Shown piece after piece: positions 12,200 through 21,900 of a stretch of DNA of 64,000 bases. This DNA is from Corallococcus sp. NCRR (lineage in GTDB: Bacteria > Myxococcota > Myxococcia > Myxococcales > Myxococcaceae), in NCBI RefSeq assembly GCF_026965535.1, contig NZ_CP114039.1, positions 5,890,001-5,954,000 on the forward strand. The letters run 5' to 3'. The position numbers and the translations under genes were made by a program. The number at the start of each line of letters is the position of its first letter. Positions within the stretch are counted from its first letter, which is position 1. Below the pieces are notes generated by a model. That model searched no databases. It was not told the origin of the DNA and worked only from the letters and a program-made list of their open reading frames with translations.

Positions 12200-14209
12200 A
12201 TGGTGTTCCTGCTCCCGCTTGGAGTGGAGGGTGCGACGTTGGACCGTCGCCCCTGGGTCTCCGTCTCCATCGCCGCCATCTGTGCCGTGGCCTTCTTCAT
12301 CACCTGGGTGGTTCCCGCGAACCCGGGCGGGGTAGGGGAAGGCGAGCTTCGCGAGCTGATCCAGGAGACGCTCGCGCATCCAGAGCTGGAGTTCCCTCAG
12401 GGCTGCAACGCGCTGCTCAGTGAGCACGGCAAGGCGCTCCTGGCCCGGCTGAAGGAGGAGGCGGAGGTTCCGGCCGGAGGCGTGGATGTGAATGCGCTCC
12501 AGGCGCGGCTCGACGCGCACTGTACGAGCGTCCTGGAGGCGAGGGATTCCGGCTTGCTCCACCGACTGGGGCTCGTGCCCGCGCGCGGCCTGCTGCAGTG
12601 GGGATGGCTGACGTACATGTTCCTGCACCTCGGGTGGATGCACCTGCTGGGGAACCTGCTGTTCTTCTACGTCGTGGGGTTGCTGCTCGAGGACGCCTGG
12701 GGCCGGCCGCTGTTCGCTGCCTTCTACGGGGTGGGAGGCCTGGTGGCGGGGATTGCCCACTTCGCGCTCGACACGCAATCCCAGACATTGATGGTCGGTG
12801 CCTCCGGAGCGGTGGCGGCGTGCATGGGCGCTTTCTGTCTGCGTTTCGCCACGCGCAGGGTTCGCGTGGGCTACCTCTTCTGGTTCCTGAAGATCTGGCG
12901 GGGCACGTTCGGTGTGCCGGGCTGGCTGTGGGCGGGCCTCTGGTTTGGCAACCAGGTGTTCGACTTCATGGTCCTGGGTACCAACACGGGCGTCGCGGTG
13001 ATGGCGCACATTGGCGGGTTCGTCTTCGGCTTCGTCGCGGCCAGCGCGCTGCGAGTGACACGCCTGGAGGAGCGCTTCGTCGCACCTGCCATCGCCGCTC
13101 GGGAGGGGGGCTGGGTGGCGGACCCGCGCATGGTGGAGGCGCAGAGCGCGCTGGACACCGGTGACCGGGAGAAGGCACGAGCGACCTTCCAGCGCATCCT
13201 GGCGGACCATCCGGACAACACCGAGGCGCTGCTCTCCCTGGGGCGGATGGAGCTGGAGGACGGCCGGGTGCCTTCCGGCTCCGCGAGGGTGGAGAAGGCG
13301 CTGCAACTCCTGGTCGGACATGACCTCCCCGAACCCCTCTGGAACGTGGTGGACCAGATGGGGGAGCTGTTCCCGGTGGACCGGCTGCGCCCCGGTGTCG
13401 CCTGGCGCGTGGCGCAGGGCATGGACCAGGAGGGGGCTCCTGCCACGGCGCTCGGGATGGCCGAGTCGCTCTACGCCGCGGCCGGCAAGGGCACGGGCCC
13501 CATGGCGGTGCGCGCCCTGGTCCGCGCCGCGGAGCTGCGGCTGGCGCGCCGTGACGCTCCGGAGAAAGCGGTGGAGTACCTGACCCGGGCGAAGCCGCTG
13601 GCGACAGGGGATGCCGCGGCCTTGGCGGAGCGGATCGGCGAGCTGGAGGTGGAAGCGGAGCGGATGCAGGCGCGGATGAAGGACCGGGGGATCGCCCTGG
13701 ACACGGAGTCCTCCACGCCAAGGACCCGCGCCGTCGCTGCGCTGGCGCCCGAGTCGCCCGGGGGCCCCACGCTGCCCCCGCGAATCATCCCCTGTCGCAT
13801 CCTGGGACTGACCGACAAGGCCCTGATGGTGGAGTCCCAGGGAGGCCAGCGCCGGTCGCTGGCCGTCACGGAGGTCATGGCGGTGGCCGTGGGGATGCTG
13901 CCCATCGCCGGGCCCGAAGGGGCGGCCCCAAGGCAGACGGTGCTCACCGACCTGGTGGTGTCCTGGGGGGACCCGCAGCGCGGGCCGACCGTGCTGCGCG
14001 TCCCGGCCGCCGGGCTCGGGCTGCCGGAGCGCTATCCCGGCCTGGCGCCGCGAGAGGCCTACGCGCGCTTCCTGTCAGCGCTGCTGGAGCACTCCAGCGC
14101 CAACGCCCTGCCAGACGCGCCCACGCTGGCCGAGGGCCGCTATCCCCGCTTCGCCACCGAGGGCGAGTTCACGGCGCACTACTACGGTCAGGTGGCCGCG
14201 GCGGCTTGA
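12200..14209 (+). CDS. rhomboid-family intramembrane protease with C-terminal TPR region
   Basis: A 669-residue protein. The start at MVFLLPLGVEG is set by GAGGTGAG nine bases upstream. The membrane part (about residues 15-290) has rhomboid motifs: the catalytic Ser202 in GASGAVAAC and the partner His270 in MAHIGGFVFGF. The C-terminal half is soluble: a TPR-like segment (ALDTGDREKARATFQRILA; ALLSLGRMELEDGR) and an uncharacterised domain that includes RIIPCRILGLTDKALMVE. Rhomboids cleave membrane proteins within their transmembrane helices. The tail probably recruits substrates; that is inference. Confidence 0.88.
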   Translation: MVFLLPLGVEGATLDRRPWVSVSIAAICAVAFFITWVVPANPGGVGEGELRELIQETLAHPELEFPQGCNALLSEHGKALLARLKEEAEVPAGGVDVNALQARLDAHCTSVLEARDSGLLHRLGLVPARGLLQWGWLTYMFLHLGWMHLLGNLLFFYVVGLLLEDAWGRPLFAAFYGVGGLVAGIAHFALDTQSQTLMVGASGAVAACMGAFCLRFATRRVRVGYLFWFLKIWRGTFGVPGWLWAGLWFGNQVFDFMVLGTNTGVAVMAHIGGFVFGFVAASALRVTRLEERFVAPAIAAREGGWVADPRMVEAQSALDTGDREKARATFQRILADHPDNTEALLSLGRMELEDGRVPSGSARVEKALQLLVGHDLPEPLWNVVDQMGELFPVDRLRPGVAWRVAQGMDQEGAPATALGMAESLYAAAGKGTGPMAVRALVRAAELRLARRDAPEKAVEYLTRAKPLATGDAAALAERIGELEVEAERMQARMKDRGIALDTESSTPRTRAVAALAPESPGGPTLPPRIIPCRILGLTDKALMVESQGGQRRSLAVTEVMAVAVGMLPIAGPEGAAPRQTVLTDLVVSWGDPQRGPTVLRVPAAGLGLPERYPGLAPREAYARFLSALLEHSSANALPDAPTLAEGRYPRFATEGEFTAHYYGQVAAAA

Positions 14210-14229
14210 AGTTAGGGATCGGCAAGGCC

Positions 14230-14552
14230 ATGGATGTGGCGGTGGTGGAGCTGCAGGGGGGCGAGCGGTTCGGAGTCGCGCAGGGTTCGCGGGTGGTCGC
14301 AATCCGGTGGGACGTGCTCCCCTGGCGCTTGGTGCTCGCCTTGGACTCGCCCCTCAGCGAGGCACCCGGCACGGAGCTCCGAAGGGTCTGGCTGTGCTTC
14401 CACGGGCTGGGGCGGTGACCTGGCCCTTCCAGGAGGCACGAGTCCCGACGGGCTGCTGGATCGTCGTTGAGTTCCCCATGGGAACGACCTCCACGGTGCT
14501 GCCCGTGGCGCGACCGGGACCAAGTACTGAGGAGAATGGCTGTGGATTGTAG
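14230..14552 (+). pseudogene. small unknown gene with apparent frameshift
   Basis: The first frame (MDVAVVELQGGERFGV, then RVWLCFHGLG) ends at a TGA at 14416-14418, in the sequence CTGGGGCGGTGACC. The overlapping frame continues with plausible sequence (AVTWPFQEARVPTG, then VVEFPMGTTS) to 14552. One extra G in the GGGG run would join them into a protein of about 107 residues. Family unknown. It may be a sequencing error or a real break. There is no clear ribosome-binding site, and a TTG at 14206 is an alternative start. Confidence 0.4.
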
Positions 14553-14635
14553 GAAGTCCACAATGCCCAATACTTGGTCGTCGTTTGCCTTCGCCGCAAT
14601 CCGGATTTTTGTTTCGACTGATGTTGTTGGCGAGG

Positions 14636-15544
14636 CTACTTGAAGAGCTCGAAATTCGCAATATCGGACCCAATCATTCCGCCATTGCCGCCATGTGCTC
14701 GCGCGTTTTTGTATGGCTTTTTGTAGTGGCGAATCCATTGCTGGAGCGGCGATTCTGACTCTGGCTCTGGCGCCGGATTCATTGCTTCTTTGATTGGTGA
14801 TTTAAATTCCTTGCTCGTAATTATAATGTCTGGCGAGTTGTATGCGGCGGATACTGTCTCGCATAAATACATAAAGCGCGTGGTCTTGTCTGCGCCACCG
14901 ATCTGGCCTTTTTCGTAGTACATGGATTGTATCGATTTCGATGTGGTTTTTTTGGGAACAGGTGGCGGATTGAGTGAGTGCTCTTTCTGCCATGGCTTCA
15001 GTATGTTGGCCCTCATCAGGTTGAGTAGCCTGTTGGTTTCTCTCGCTACCGCCTCGATGGCAACCTGCATTATTCGAAGTCGATGGCTGATGTGGATTGC
15101 GATTCTTGAATTCTCGGGGATGCTGACCACTCTTCGTGGTGTAATTATCGTTTTTGGCGTTGAGCTTAATTGGCTCTGTATTATGTCGACGTGGCCGTAT
15201 TTTAGCGCTGTGTCAAAGACCTGCATTTGTGCCGGACCAAAAGAGCCGTCGGTCAGATCGAGTTGTTCTTGGATTTGATCTGCAAGTTGAATGTCGGCGA
15301 GTTCGTTTAGTATTATTGCGGCTATGAGTTTTTTGGGAATCTTGTTTTTGATGGAGCTTTCTGTGAGTTGATTGTCGTAGTTTGAGATTTTTCCCTGATA
15401 CCAGGATTTCCTTTCTCTGTCGCTCATGCCGAAGAGTGTGTCCGTGTCCATTCGTTCTACACTTACTTTGGGTGGCTTGAATTTTACTCTTCCTGCCTTT
15501 TCGTCCTCTAGTGTGAATTTACAGTGTGGGTCTGTGGTTTTCAT
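14636..15544 (-). CDS. lysozyme-like (muramidase-fold) protein, AT-rich, candidate secreted toxin
   Basis: A 302-residue protein with no signal peptide. Residues about 68-120 hold a lysozyme/transglycosylase-like core: IPKKLIAAIILNE, with Glu81 as candidate catalytic acid, followed by GSFGPAQMQ (100-108). This is the spacing seen in goose-type and Slt-type folds. A helical segment (AIEAVARETNRLLNLM) completes the core, and the C-terminal 100 residues are Pro/Lys-rich and unassigned. The DNA is much more AT-rich than all neighbours, with codons such as AAA, ATT and TTT, which suggests transfer. It lies on the same strand as the T6SS and lipase genes upstream. A peptidoglycan-cleaving effector is the best guess; structure comparison is needed. 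Confidence 0.55.
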   Translation of the reverse strand: MKTTDPHCKFTLEDEKAGRVKFKPPKVSVERMDTDTLFGMSDRERKSWYQGKISNYDNQLTESSIKNKIPKKLIAAIILNELADIQLADQIQEQLDLTDGSFGPAQMQVFDTALKYGHVDIIQSQLSSTPKTIITPRRVVSIPENSRIAIHISHRLRIMQVAIEAVARETNRLLNLMRANILKPWQKEHSLNPPPVPKKTTSKSIQSMYYEKGQIGGADKTTRFMYLCETVSAAYNSPDIIITSKEFKSPIKEAMNPAPEPESESPLQQWIRHYKKPYKNARAHGGNGGMIGSDIANFELFK

Positions 15545-16121
15545 GTTTTTCTGTGTTCGTTGGTTGTGTTTTCCAAATCTTGAGGGCGATTGTGCGCTGG
15601 TCTTTGTTCTAATTGCATTCGGAGTCCCAGCAAGGTGTTGGCGAAGATTCGCTACGGTTTTTGGATGGCGTTCATGTGGGCATGTGAGTCAACTGCGGTC
15701 TTGAAAAGGTATGGGCTGGTGTTAAGAATGTTCCCAGCGGATCTGGTAAGTCTTCGTCAGTCGAGACCCTGTTGGTGGAGACGGCACTGCCCTGGCATCT
15801 GAATGGCCAAAGCTGCAGTAATACTAACTCGGCACGCCCGTCCCCGTTGGGTTCACAAGTATTATCCATCGCTTGTGCCTCCCAGGACTTAGCCCTAGAT
15901 CATGAGCGCAGCCTCCGCCGTTGGCTCTCCTCGCAGGTGCAGTGTCAGTGGTCCCTCCTCTGCGCCTCGTAGCTAGCCACAAAAAAGGCAAATTTTCCAC
16001 GCCTGGAGGCTCCAGCGATAATCTGCACAGCGAGCTTATTCCGACCTTGAGCAATAGGAGGCTGTTCTCCAGTTCGCACATGCGCGGTGGCGAGTACTCA
16101 CGCGAATGAATTGCTGATGGC
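15545..16121. other. AT-richer intergenic stretch without a convincing gene
   Basis: About 580 bases with lower GC than the surroundings. Open frames on both strands lack family features and ribosome-binding sites. It probably contains the promoter of the lysozyme-like gene (end near 15545) and decayed sequence. Confidence 0.4.
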
Positions 16122-17108
16122 TCACCAACTTCCGCTGGCGCCGCCACCGCCGGAGTTGCCGCCACCGAAGCCCTTGAACGTGGTATCCGAAAGCGGCTGG
16201 CTCTTCAGCGCGGGGTGGAGGTCCAGCAGATGCTGGACCCACTTCTTGGCGGAGAGCTCCTGTGCGCTTTTGAATTCCACCTTCCGGCGATAGACGCCCC
16301 GCCATTCAGGTTGGGTTTCCCAGAGGACGGCGCCGTCATCCGAGCCATAGGCCTTGGGATGGACCACATTCAGACGGAAGCCCTTGGAGTGGACATAGTT
16401 CGCGAGGAGGATGCTCCAGAGGGAGATGATGGTCTTCCGGATGTCGATGACGACCCCTGGATCCACCTCCATGAGCTTATACAAGAGCAGCGAGGAGCGC
16501 TCGACCGCGGAGGACTCCAGGTAGAAGACCGGGGTAGGGCTACCACTGTATGCCGTGAACTTGCCGCCCTCTACCTTGCCGACCTGGAGGCTTGCTCCGT
16601 TCCACCCCGGCATCCCCGGCTGCAAGAGCCCGAAGACCCAGGACCGGCGACCCGCGAGGAAATGGTACGCATTGTATTGAATCAAGGCGTGGAGCAATGT
16701 GCCCGGCATCCACTGCAGTATCTTTTCCGCGCCCTCTGGGAAGTTGCGCTTGAGCGTCTGCGCGGCGAACCCCTTGTTGGGATCCTGCCAGAGGACGTGG
16801 ACCCAATCGCTGTGGAAGTCAGGCAGGTTGATGCCCAGCGCCGCGAGCTTGACGTCGAGCAGGAAGCGAAGCGTCCGGGTGCGCTCGAACTGCCGGGTCG
16901 ACCAGGCGACGCTCGCCTGGTTCTCCTGCATGTTCTTGCCAAGGCCATTGAAGAACGTGGGGAAGTCCTTGATGAATTCTCCCACGAGTAACGGAAGCTG
17001 CTTCTGCGGATCGCCCTGAAGTCCGGGGACGCTGAAGTGGATCCGGAACTGATTCACATGAAAGTTGCCACTGCCCCTGGCGATCTTGAGATCCGTGAAG
17101 TCCATCAT
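16122..17108 (-). CDS. unknown protein encoded with the LysM-lipase
   Basis: A 328-residue protein I do not recognise. Two adjacent ATG codons follow AGGAGG; the second (MDFTDLKIARG) has the better spacing. It has no signal peptide or obvious membrane helix. It contains several Trp-rich segments (LWQDPNKGFAAQ; RSWVFGLLQPGMPGW) and ends in a Gly/Ser tail (GFGGGNSGGGGASGSW). It follows the LysM-lipase by 16 bases on the same strand, so it is co-transcribed. Possible roles are immunity protein, adaptor or second effector; the position favours a lipase partner. Confidence 0.65.
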   Translation of the reverse strand: MMDFTDLKIARGSGNFHVNQFRIHFSVPGLQGDPQKQLPLLVGEFIKDFPTFFNGLGKNMQENQASVAWSTRQFERTRTLRFLLDVKLAALGINLPDFHSDWVHVLWQDPNKGFAAQTLKRNFPEGAEKILQWMPGTLLHALIQYNAYHFLAGRRSWVFGLLQPGMPGWNGASLQVGKVEGGKFTAYSGSPTPVFYLESSAVERSSLLLYKLMEVDPGVVIDIRKTIISLWSILLANYVHSKGFRLNVVHPKAYGSDDGAVLWETQPEWRGVYRRKVEFKSAQELSAKKWVQHLLDLHPALKSQPLSDTTFKGFGGGNSGGGGASGSW

Positions 17109-17124
17109 CCACCTCCTGGCGGGT

Positions 17125-18870
17125 TTACCGTGGACCCGGAGAGCGCTGTGCCGGGCCTCTTTCCAGGCTCCTCTGGTCGATAAGGGGGAGCCTCCTGGCC
17201 ACATAGGTGTTGTCGCGGTCCATGGTCAGCCGATCTGGTTGAAGCATCTTCACATCGAACTTTGGAGGAGGAAGATGCAGCGACTTGATGGCAAGGCCTT
17301 GCATTCCCCCCACTTCATCGAGCGCGACCTTCAGCGTCACAAGCGGAGGAAGGAGCGTGCGAGCGAGTTTGGGCAGGGGAGAGTCGTAAGACAGAAGCTC
17401 CTTCATGAGAGACGTGGCCGGTGTCTTCATGAGCGCGCCGATCTGCTTCATCACCGACTGGTAGAGGCCCGGGATGTTGAGCACCCCCAGCCGCTTCTTC
17501 CGCATCTCCTCCACGATGGGGCTTTGGATGTTGTCGTTGGACTGGGGGCCCACCGTGAGCCGGGTGCGTTTGGTGGTCCCGTTGGGGCCCAGCAAACGCT
17601 GGCTGTGGAGCGCCCCAAGCGCTCCTCCCACGCTTTGGGCGGCCTTGGCGTCCCCTCCGGCCCAGGCGATTGTCGCCGCGGCGAACAATTGCAGGATGTT
17701 GGAGGTCTTGAGCACCGTTGGGAACAGGTCCCTCTTGACGGCGATTCTGAAGACGAGGGTCAGCACGTCGGTGAGGAGCTCATCCACCTTGCGCAGAGAG
17801 CCGTCCTTGAGAAGCCTTCGCAGTTCCGCCGTGGCGGCCCCCTCCAGGATTGTGGCGTTGCCTGCAAGCAACGTCTCGCCCGCGAGTGAGACGACATCTC
17901 CCTGGGTGAGATAGTGAGTCGCCAGCGGACCCTTGGGCGCCTTGAGGCGATTCGCCGTTTTCCTGTCGACGCCGGGTGAGTTGAAGGTCACCACCTGGAG
18001 AACCGAGTCCCCGAAGTCGACCGCCACCCGCTGCGCCATGGCGCCGCCCAGGCTGTGACCGACGACAACGATGTCCTTCCGGCCAATGCGCGTCAGCAGT
18101 GTCTGGAAGAGCGTGCGGGCCTGCTTGAAGGCAGTGGCGCCAACCCCTGCGGGGTCCATGTCCGCGACCGCATCGGGTGCCTTCTCGAACTCGGTGCCGC
18201 GGACCGCGATGATGGGATGGTTTCCACGGGATGGCTGCAGCCAGTAGGCGAACACACCATGGGTCTTGTTATGAGGGTCGCTGCCCTCCATCTGGACGAT
18301 GGTGTAGTAGAGGGGCTGGGTGCCCGGCTTCTTGGAGTAGGGGCGTTTGGTTGAGACCGCATAGGTCGCCGGGAACTTCAGCTCCGGCAGTCCCCAGAGC
18401 TCCGGCGTTTCAGCGCGATACAGGAACCTCTCGCCACCCTGTGTGCCGCCGCCCTGGTTGTTCAAGTAGGAGAAATCATGGGCCAGGTACTCGTAGAACG
18501 CATGGTCGGGCGTGAAGTCCTCGGCCCATGGCTCGGGTGGAGCCTTGGGCATGACGATGGGCCGTGTGGCGACCCGGGTGTTGTCCTGGCGGATGTGCTG
18601 AGTCTGGATCCGCAGTGCGTTCAGATCAATGCGAAGCGCATTGGAGGAAGCCGCGTGTGTCTTTGCCGCTCCTGGGCCGGACGCGACCGCCAGCACGTTG
18701 GATGTCGGGATATAGACCTTGTCACCCGGCTTGATGTGGTCGGGATTGGGCCGAGTCTTCCGGAGCGCGGCGTTTCGAGGGTCTTTGTAGACGACGCGCC
18801 AGTCCGCGATCCGGTAGGACGCGGCGATGCTGTACAGCGACTCTCCGACCTTGACGACATGCTGGGTCAT
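17125..18870 (-). CDS. LysM-domain class 3 lipase, candidate T6SS effector
   Basis: A 581-residue protein. The start MTQHVVKVGE has AGGAG eight bases upstream. Residues 3-57 form a LysM domain (VKVGESLYSIAASYRI, then IKPGDKVYIP). A lipase (class 3) domain follows from about 185: RGTE oxyanion-type motif near 224-227, nucleophile elbow GHSLGG with Ser273, and a downstream Asp candidate in FNSPGVD. The C-terminal 230 residues are unassigned. There is no signal peptide, which fits delivery by a contractile secretion system rather than Sec export. It sits just downstream of the T6SS operon on the same strand. A phospholipase antibacterial effector is inferred, not shown. Confidence 0.75.
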   Translation of the reverse strand: MTQHVVKVGESLYSIAASYRIADWRVVYKDPRNAALRKTRPNPDHIKPGDKVYIPTSNVLAVASGPGAAKTHAASSNALRIDLNALRIQTQHIRQDNTRVATRPIVMPKAPPEPWAEDFTPDHAFYEYLAHDFSYLNNQGGGTQGGERFLYRAETPELWGLPELKFPATYAVSTKRPYSKKPGTQPLYYTIVQMEGSDPHNKTHGVFAYWLQPSRGNHPIIAVRGTEFEKAPDAVADMDPAGVGATAFKQARTLFQTLLTRIGRKDIVVVGHSLGGAMAQRVAVDFGDSVLQVVTFNSPGVDRKTANRLKAPKGPLATHYLTQGDVVSLAGETLLAGNATILEGAATAELRRLLKDGSLRKVDELLTDVLTLVFRIAVKRDLFPTVLKTSNILQLFAAATIAWAGGDAKAAQSVGGALGALHSQRLLGPNGTTKRTRLTVGPQSNDNIQSPIVEEMRKKRLGVLNIPGLYQSVMKQIGALMKTPATSLMKELLSYDSPLPKLARTLLPPLVTLKVALDEVGGMQGLAIKSLHLPPPKFDVKMLQPDRLTMDRDNTYVARRLPLIDQRSLERGPAQRSPGPR

Positions 18871-18921
18871 GACACCCGCTCCTGCAGAGTGCAGCTGGAT
18901 GGATTGATGGGAGCTCTCCAA

Positions 18922-18951
18922 CCGGCCCATGGGCTTCCCTCCATGGGCCGG
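18922..18951 (-). terminator. strong hairpin closing the T6SS minus-strand operon
   Basis: Perfect 11-base stem CCGGCCCATGG/CCATGGGCCGG with an 8-base loop, 14 bases beyond the stop of the Hydin-repeat gene and before the lipase start. It probably ends or attenuates the T6SS transcript. A T-run is absent. Confidence 0.6.
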
Positions 18952-18965
18952 GATTCGCCGGAGCG

Positions 18966-21900
18966 TCAGTCCTCGGCCTGCGCCCGCCGCGTCTGACGCG
19001 CCAGCCCCAGGCCCAGCAGGAGCAAGAGCGCCAGCGCCGCGCCCCCATCTCCGCTGGTTCCACAGGCGCAGCCGCCGCCCTGGCCGCCCAGGGTCCGGGC
19101 CTGTGCCTTCAGGGTGAGCGCGGCCTCCGTCGTCGTCTCGCCTCGCAGGCGCAGCTTCAGCGTCCCCTCCGCCGGGCCCCCCACCTCGCCACGGAAGGTG
19201 ACGCCCACCGTCGTCTGGGCTCCTGGCGCCAGCTCCGCGTCCAGGGCGCTCGCGTCGATTTCGAACGCCGGATTGCTGTTCGACACCACGCTCAACCTCG
19301 CTGGCGACGCGGACTGGTTCGTGAGCGTCACCGTGCGCGGCGCGCTCGTGGCGCCAATGTCCACCCAGCCCAGGTCCAGCTCCATGGGTTCGATGGTCAG
19401 GAAGCTGGCCACCGACACCCCCGACAGGGCCACCAGCGCCGCGCGCTCCTGGTCCTTCGTGCCCAGGACCAGCGCCGCCTTCGACGCGCCAATCACGGTC
19501 GTGTCGTACTTCAGATCCAACGTCAGCGAGTCACCCTGCGCTAGCGTGCGGCCCTCCGCTCCCAGAATGGGTGACACCACCACGAAGTTCGCGGCCTGGG
19601 GCCCCTCCACCTTGGGCGGCATCAGCACCAGCTCCTGGGTGGTGTCGTTGGTGAGCACCACCTTGGTCGCCGCCGGCTCCGCCTGGCGCACGGTGCCGAA
19701 GTCCACCGTGCGACTGAGCGCTCGGAACACCGTGGAGAGCCCTCGGCCCGACAGCGACACCTGCGCCTCCGGCGATTCCAGGTCGCTTGTCACCACCAGG
19801 AGGTTGGCCTTGGACGTGACGTCCGGACGCGGCACGTACTTGACGAAGATCTCCTTCGACTCCTGGGCTGCCAGCGTGAACGGCAGCGCGGGGCCGGACT
19901 CCACGTTGAAGTGCGACGGCTCCGAATGCTCGCTGGCGCCGATGATCTCCAGTCCGTCGACCCGCAGCGGCTGAAGCGACTCATTGGTGAGCCGCACCGA
20001 GCGGATGGCCGACGTCGAGGACTCCGCGACTCGTGCTCCGAACTCCAGCGCGGGGGTGGACAGGCTGAGCTGGTTCGTCCGGCCACGGCCCAACAGCGTT
20101 ACGGAGAGGATCTTCGCCTGGCTGTCGTCAGAGGTGATGCGCAGCACCGCATTGAAGTTCCTCTGGGCATCAGGGTGGAACTGGATGGGCAGGTCCACAC
20201 TGCCATTACGTCCCAACACGACGGGCATCTTGGAGGGCTTCTGGAGGACGAAGAACTTCGAATCCACCCCTTCCACGGCGAGGTCCTGGATGCTGAGCTG
20301 GCCTTCGTCCGAACCGACGCCGCCGTCGGTCCCCGCGCTCGCTGGGCCGCTGGGCGCCACGTGGGTCAGCCGCAGATTGATGAAGTCCGAGTTCGCGTTC
20401 ACACGCGTCCCTCCGAAGTCCAGGGTGCCGTCAAACGCCTTGCCGTCCGTGCGCGTCACCGCCATGCGGACGGAGGTGGCGATGGCCTCCACCGTGAAGG
20501 GGATCTGGGCCCCACCCTGAACGACCAACCTGGCGCCGGCGGACCTCAGTCCCGCCGTCGAACCCAGCGGGCGGAAACGCAGCTTGAGCTGGGCGCTGCT
20601 TCCCGCCGGCACGTCCAGCTTCTGGTCCAAGCTGGTGAATTCGGAAACTCCCGCGTCGAAGTCCACCGAAACAATCACGGGGGTGATGCCCGAGTTCTGG
20701 ACCGTCACCTCCTTGTCCAGATACGTGCCGAAGTTCACCGGGCCGAAGATAACCCCCGTGGGCAGGCTCACGATGCCTATACCATTCACCTTCAAGTCCA
20801 TGATGAGGGGACTTGTCTCGATGTTGCTCGCGATGATGAGATTGCTGGTGCGCTCGTCCCGAGCGGTAGGTTTTGCCGAGATCCAGAAATAGCCGGTCTC
20901 GCTGGGCTTCACGGTGAAGCCAGTCAGTGGGGTCGAGCAGTCCGGCAAGGGGTTGGGCACCGGATCGGGCCGCAGGCAGAACTCGCCGGTGGCTGTGATG
21001 GAGGAGATCACCAGGTCCGCCTTGCCGTCATTCCTCACCGGGACGCGCTGGGTGGGGCCCTCGACGTCAATGGCCTGTGGCGCGAACTTGGGTACTCCAC
21101 CTGGCAGCACCATCACTGGCACGGTTCCCACACCGGATACGGAGATGGGGAGCTCCATGGACTGGTCCGAGTCGCTCATCACCTTGAGCGTCGCATTCAC
21201 CGGCAGCGCTGTAACTGGACGGAATTTGACTGCGACACTCTCCGTCTCATTCCCCTCGAGGATGATGGGGAAGGTCCCGTTGTCGGTGAGAGACTGCACG
21301 GTGAAGATGTCCGTGGCCTGGATGCTGAAGATCGTGAGCCTCGCGGACCCGATGTTCTTGAGCGTGACATTCTGGATCTTCGTCGTGTGTCGTGGGACCT
21401 CTCCGAAATCAATCTGACTCCGGCCCAACTCAAGCTTCGCGATGGAGGCCACCCCGGTCAGTTCCACGTCAACGGCCGTGGCATTGACGGGGGTGGTCCT
21501 GAGCCGGATGCTGAGTGTGGAAGAGAAGGATCCCGTGGTCGTGGTGGGGCTGAACTTCAAGATGATTTTGCGTTGCTGGCCTACCTTGACGAGCCGTTCA
21601 GGCCACCCCACCACGTCCGCAAGGAAGCCATTGGACGGAGACACCGTCACGCTTTCGATGTAGGCATCGACCAGGCCTGTGTTCCTGATGATGAGTTCGT
21701 GCTCGCTCGTTGCGTCCTTGAGCGTAGCGGGGAAGTTGTACTTGGCTTCATCCGACGACAACTCCGCATCCGCGCCAAAGCCACTCAAGGGGAAGGTCCG
21801 TGTCGTAACGAGACCCGAGGTCACACCGCGATACTCGATGGCCAGGGTGTCGTCGTACCGAGTTCCCACCTCGGTCGGACGGAAGCTCACCTTGAAGGCA

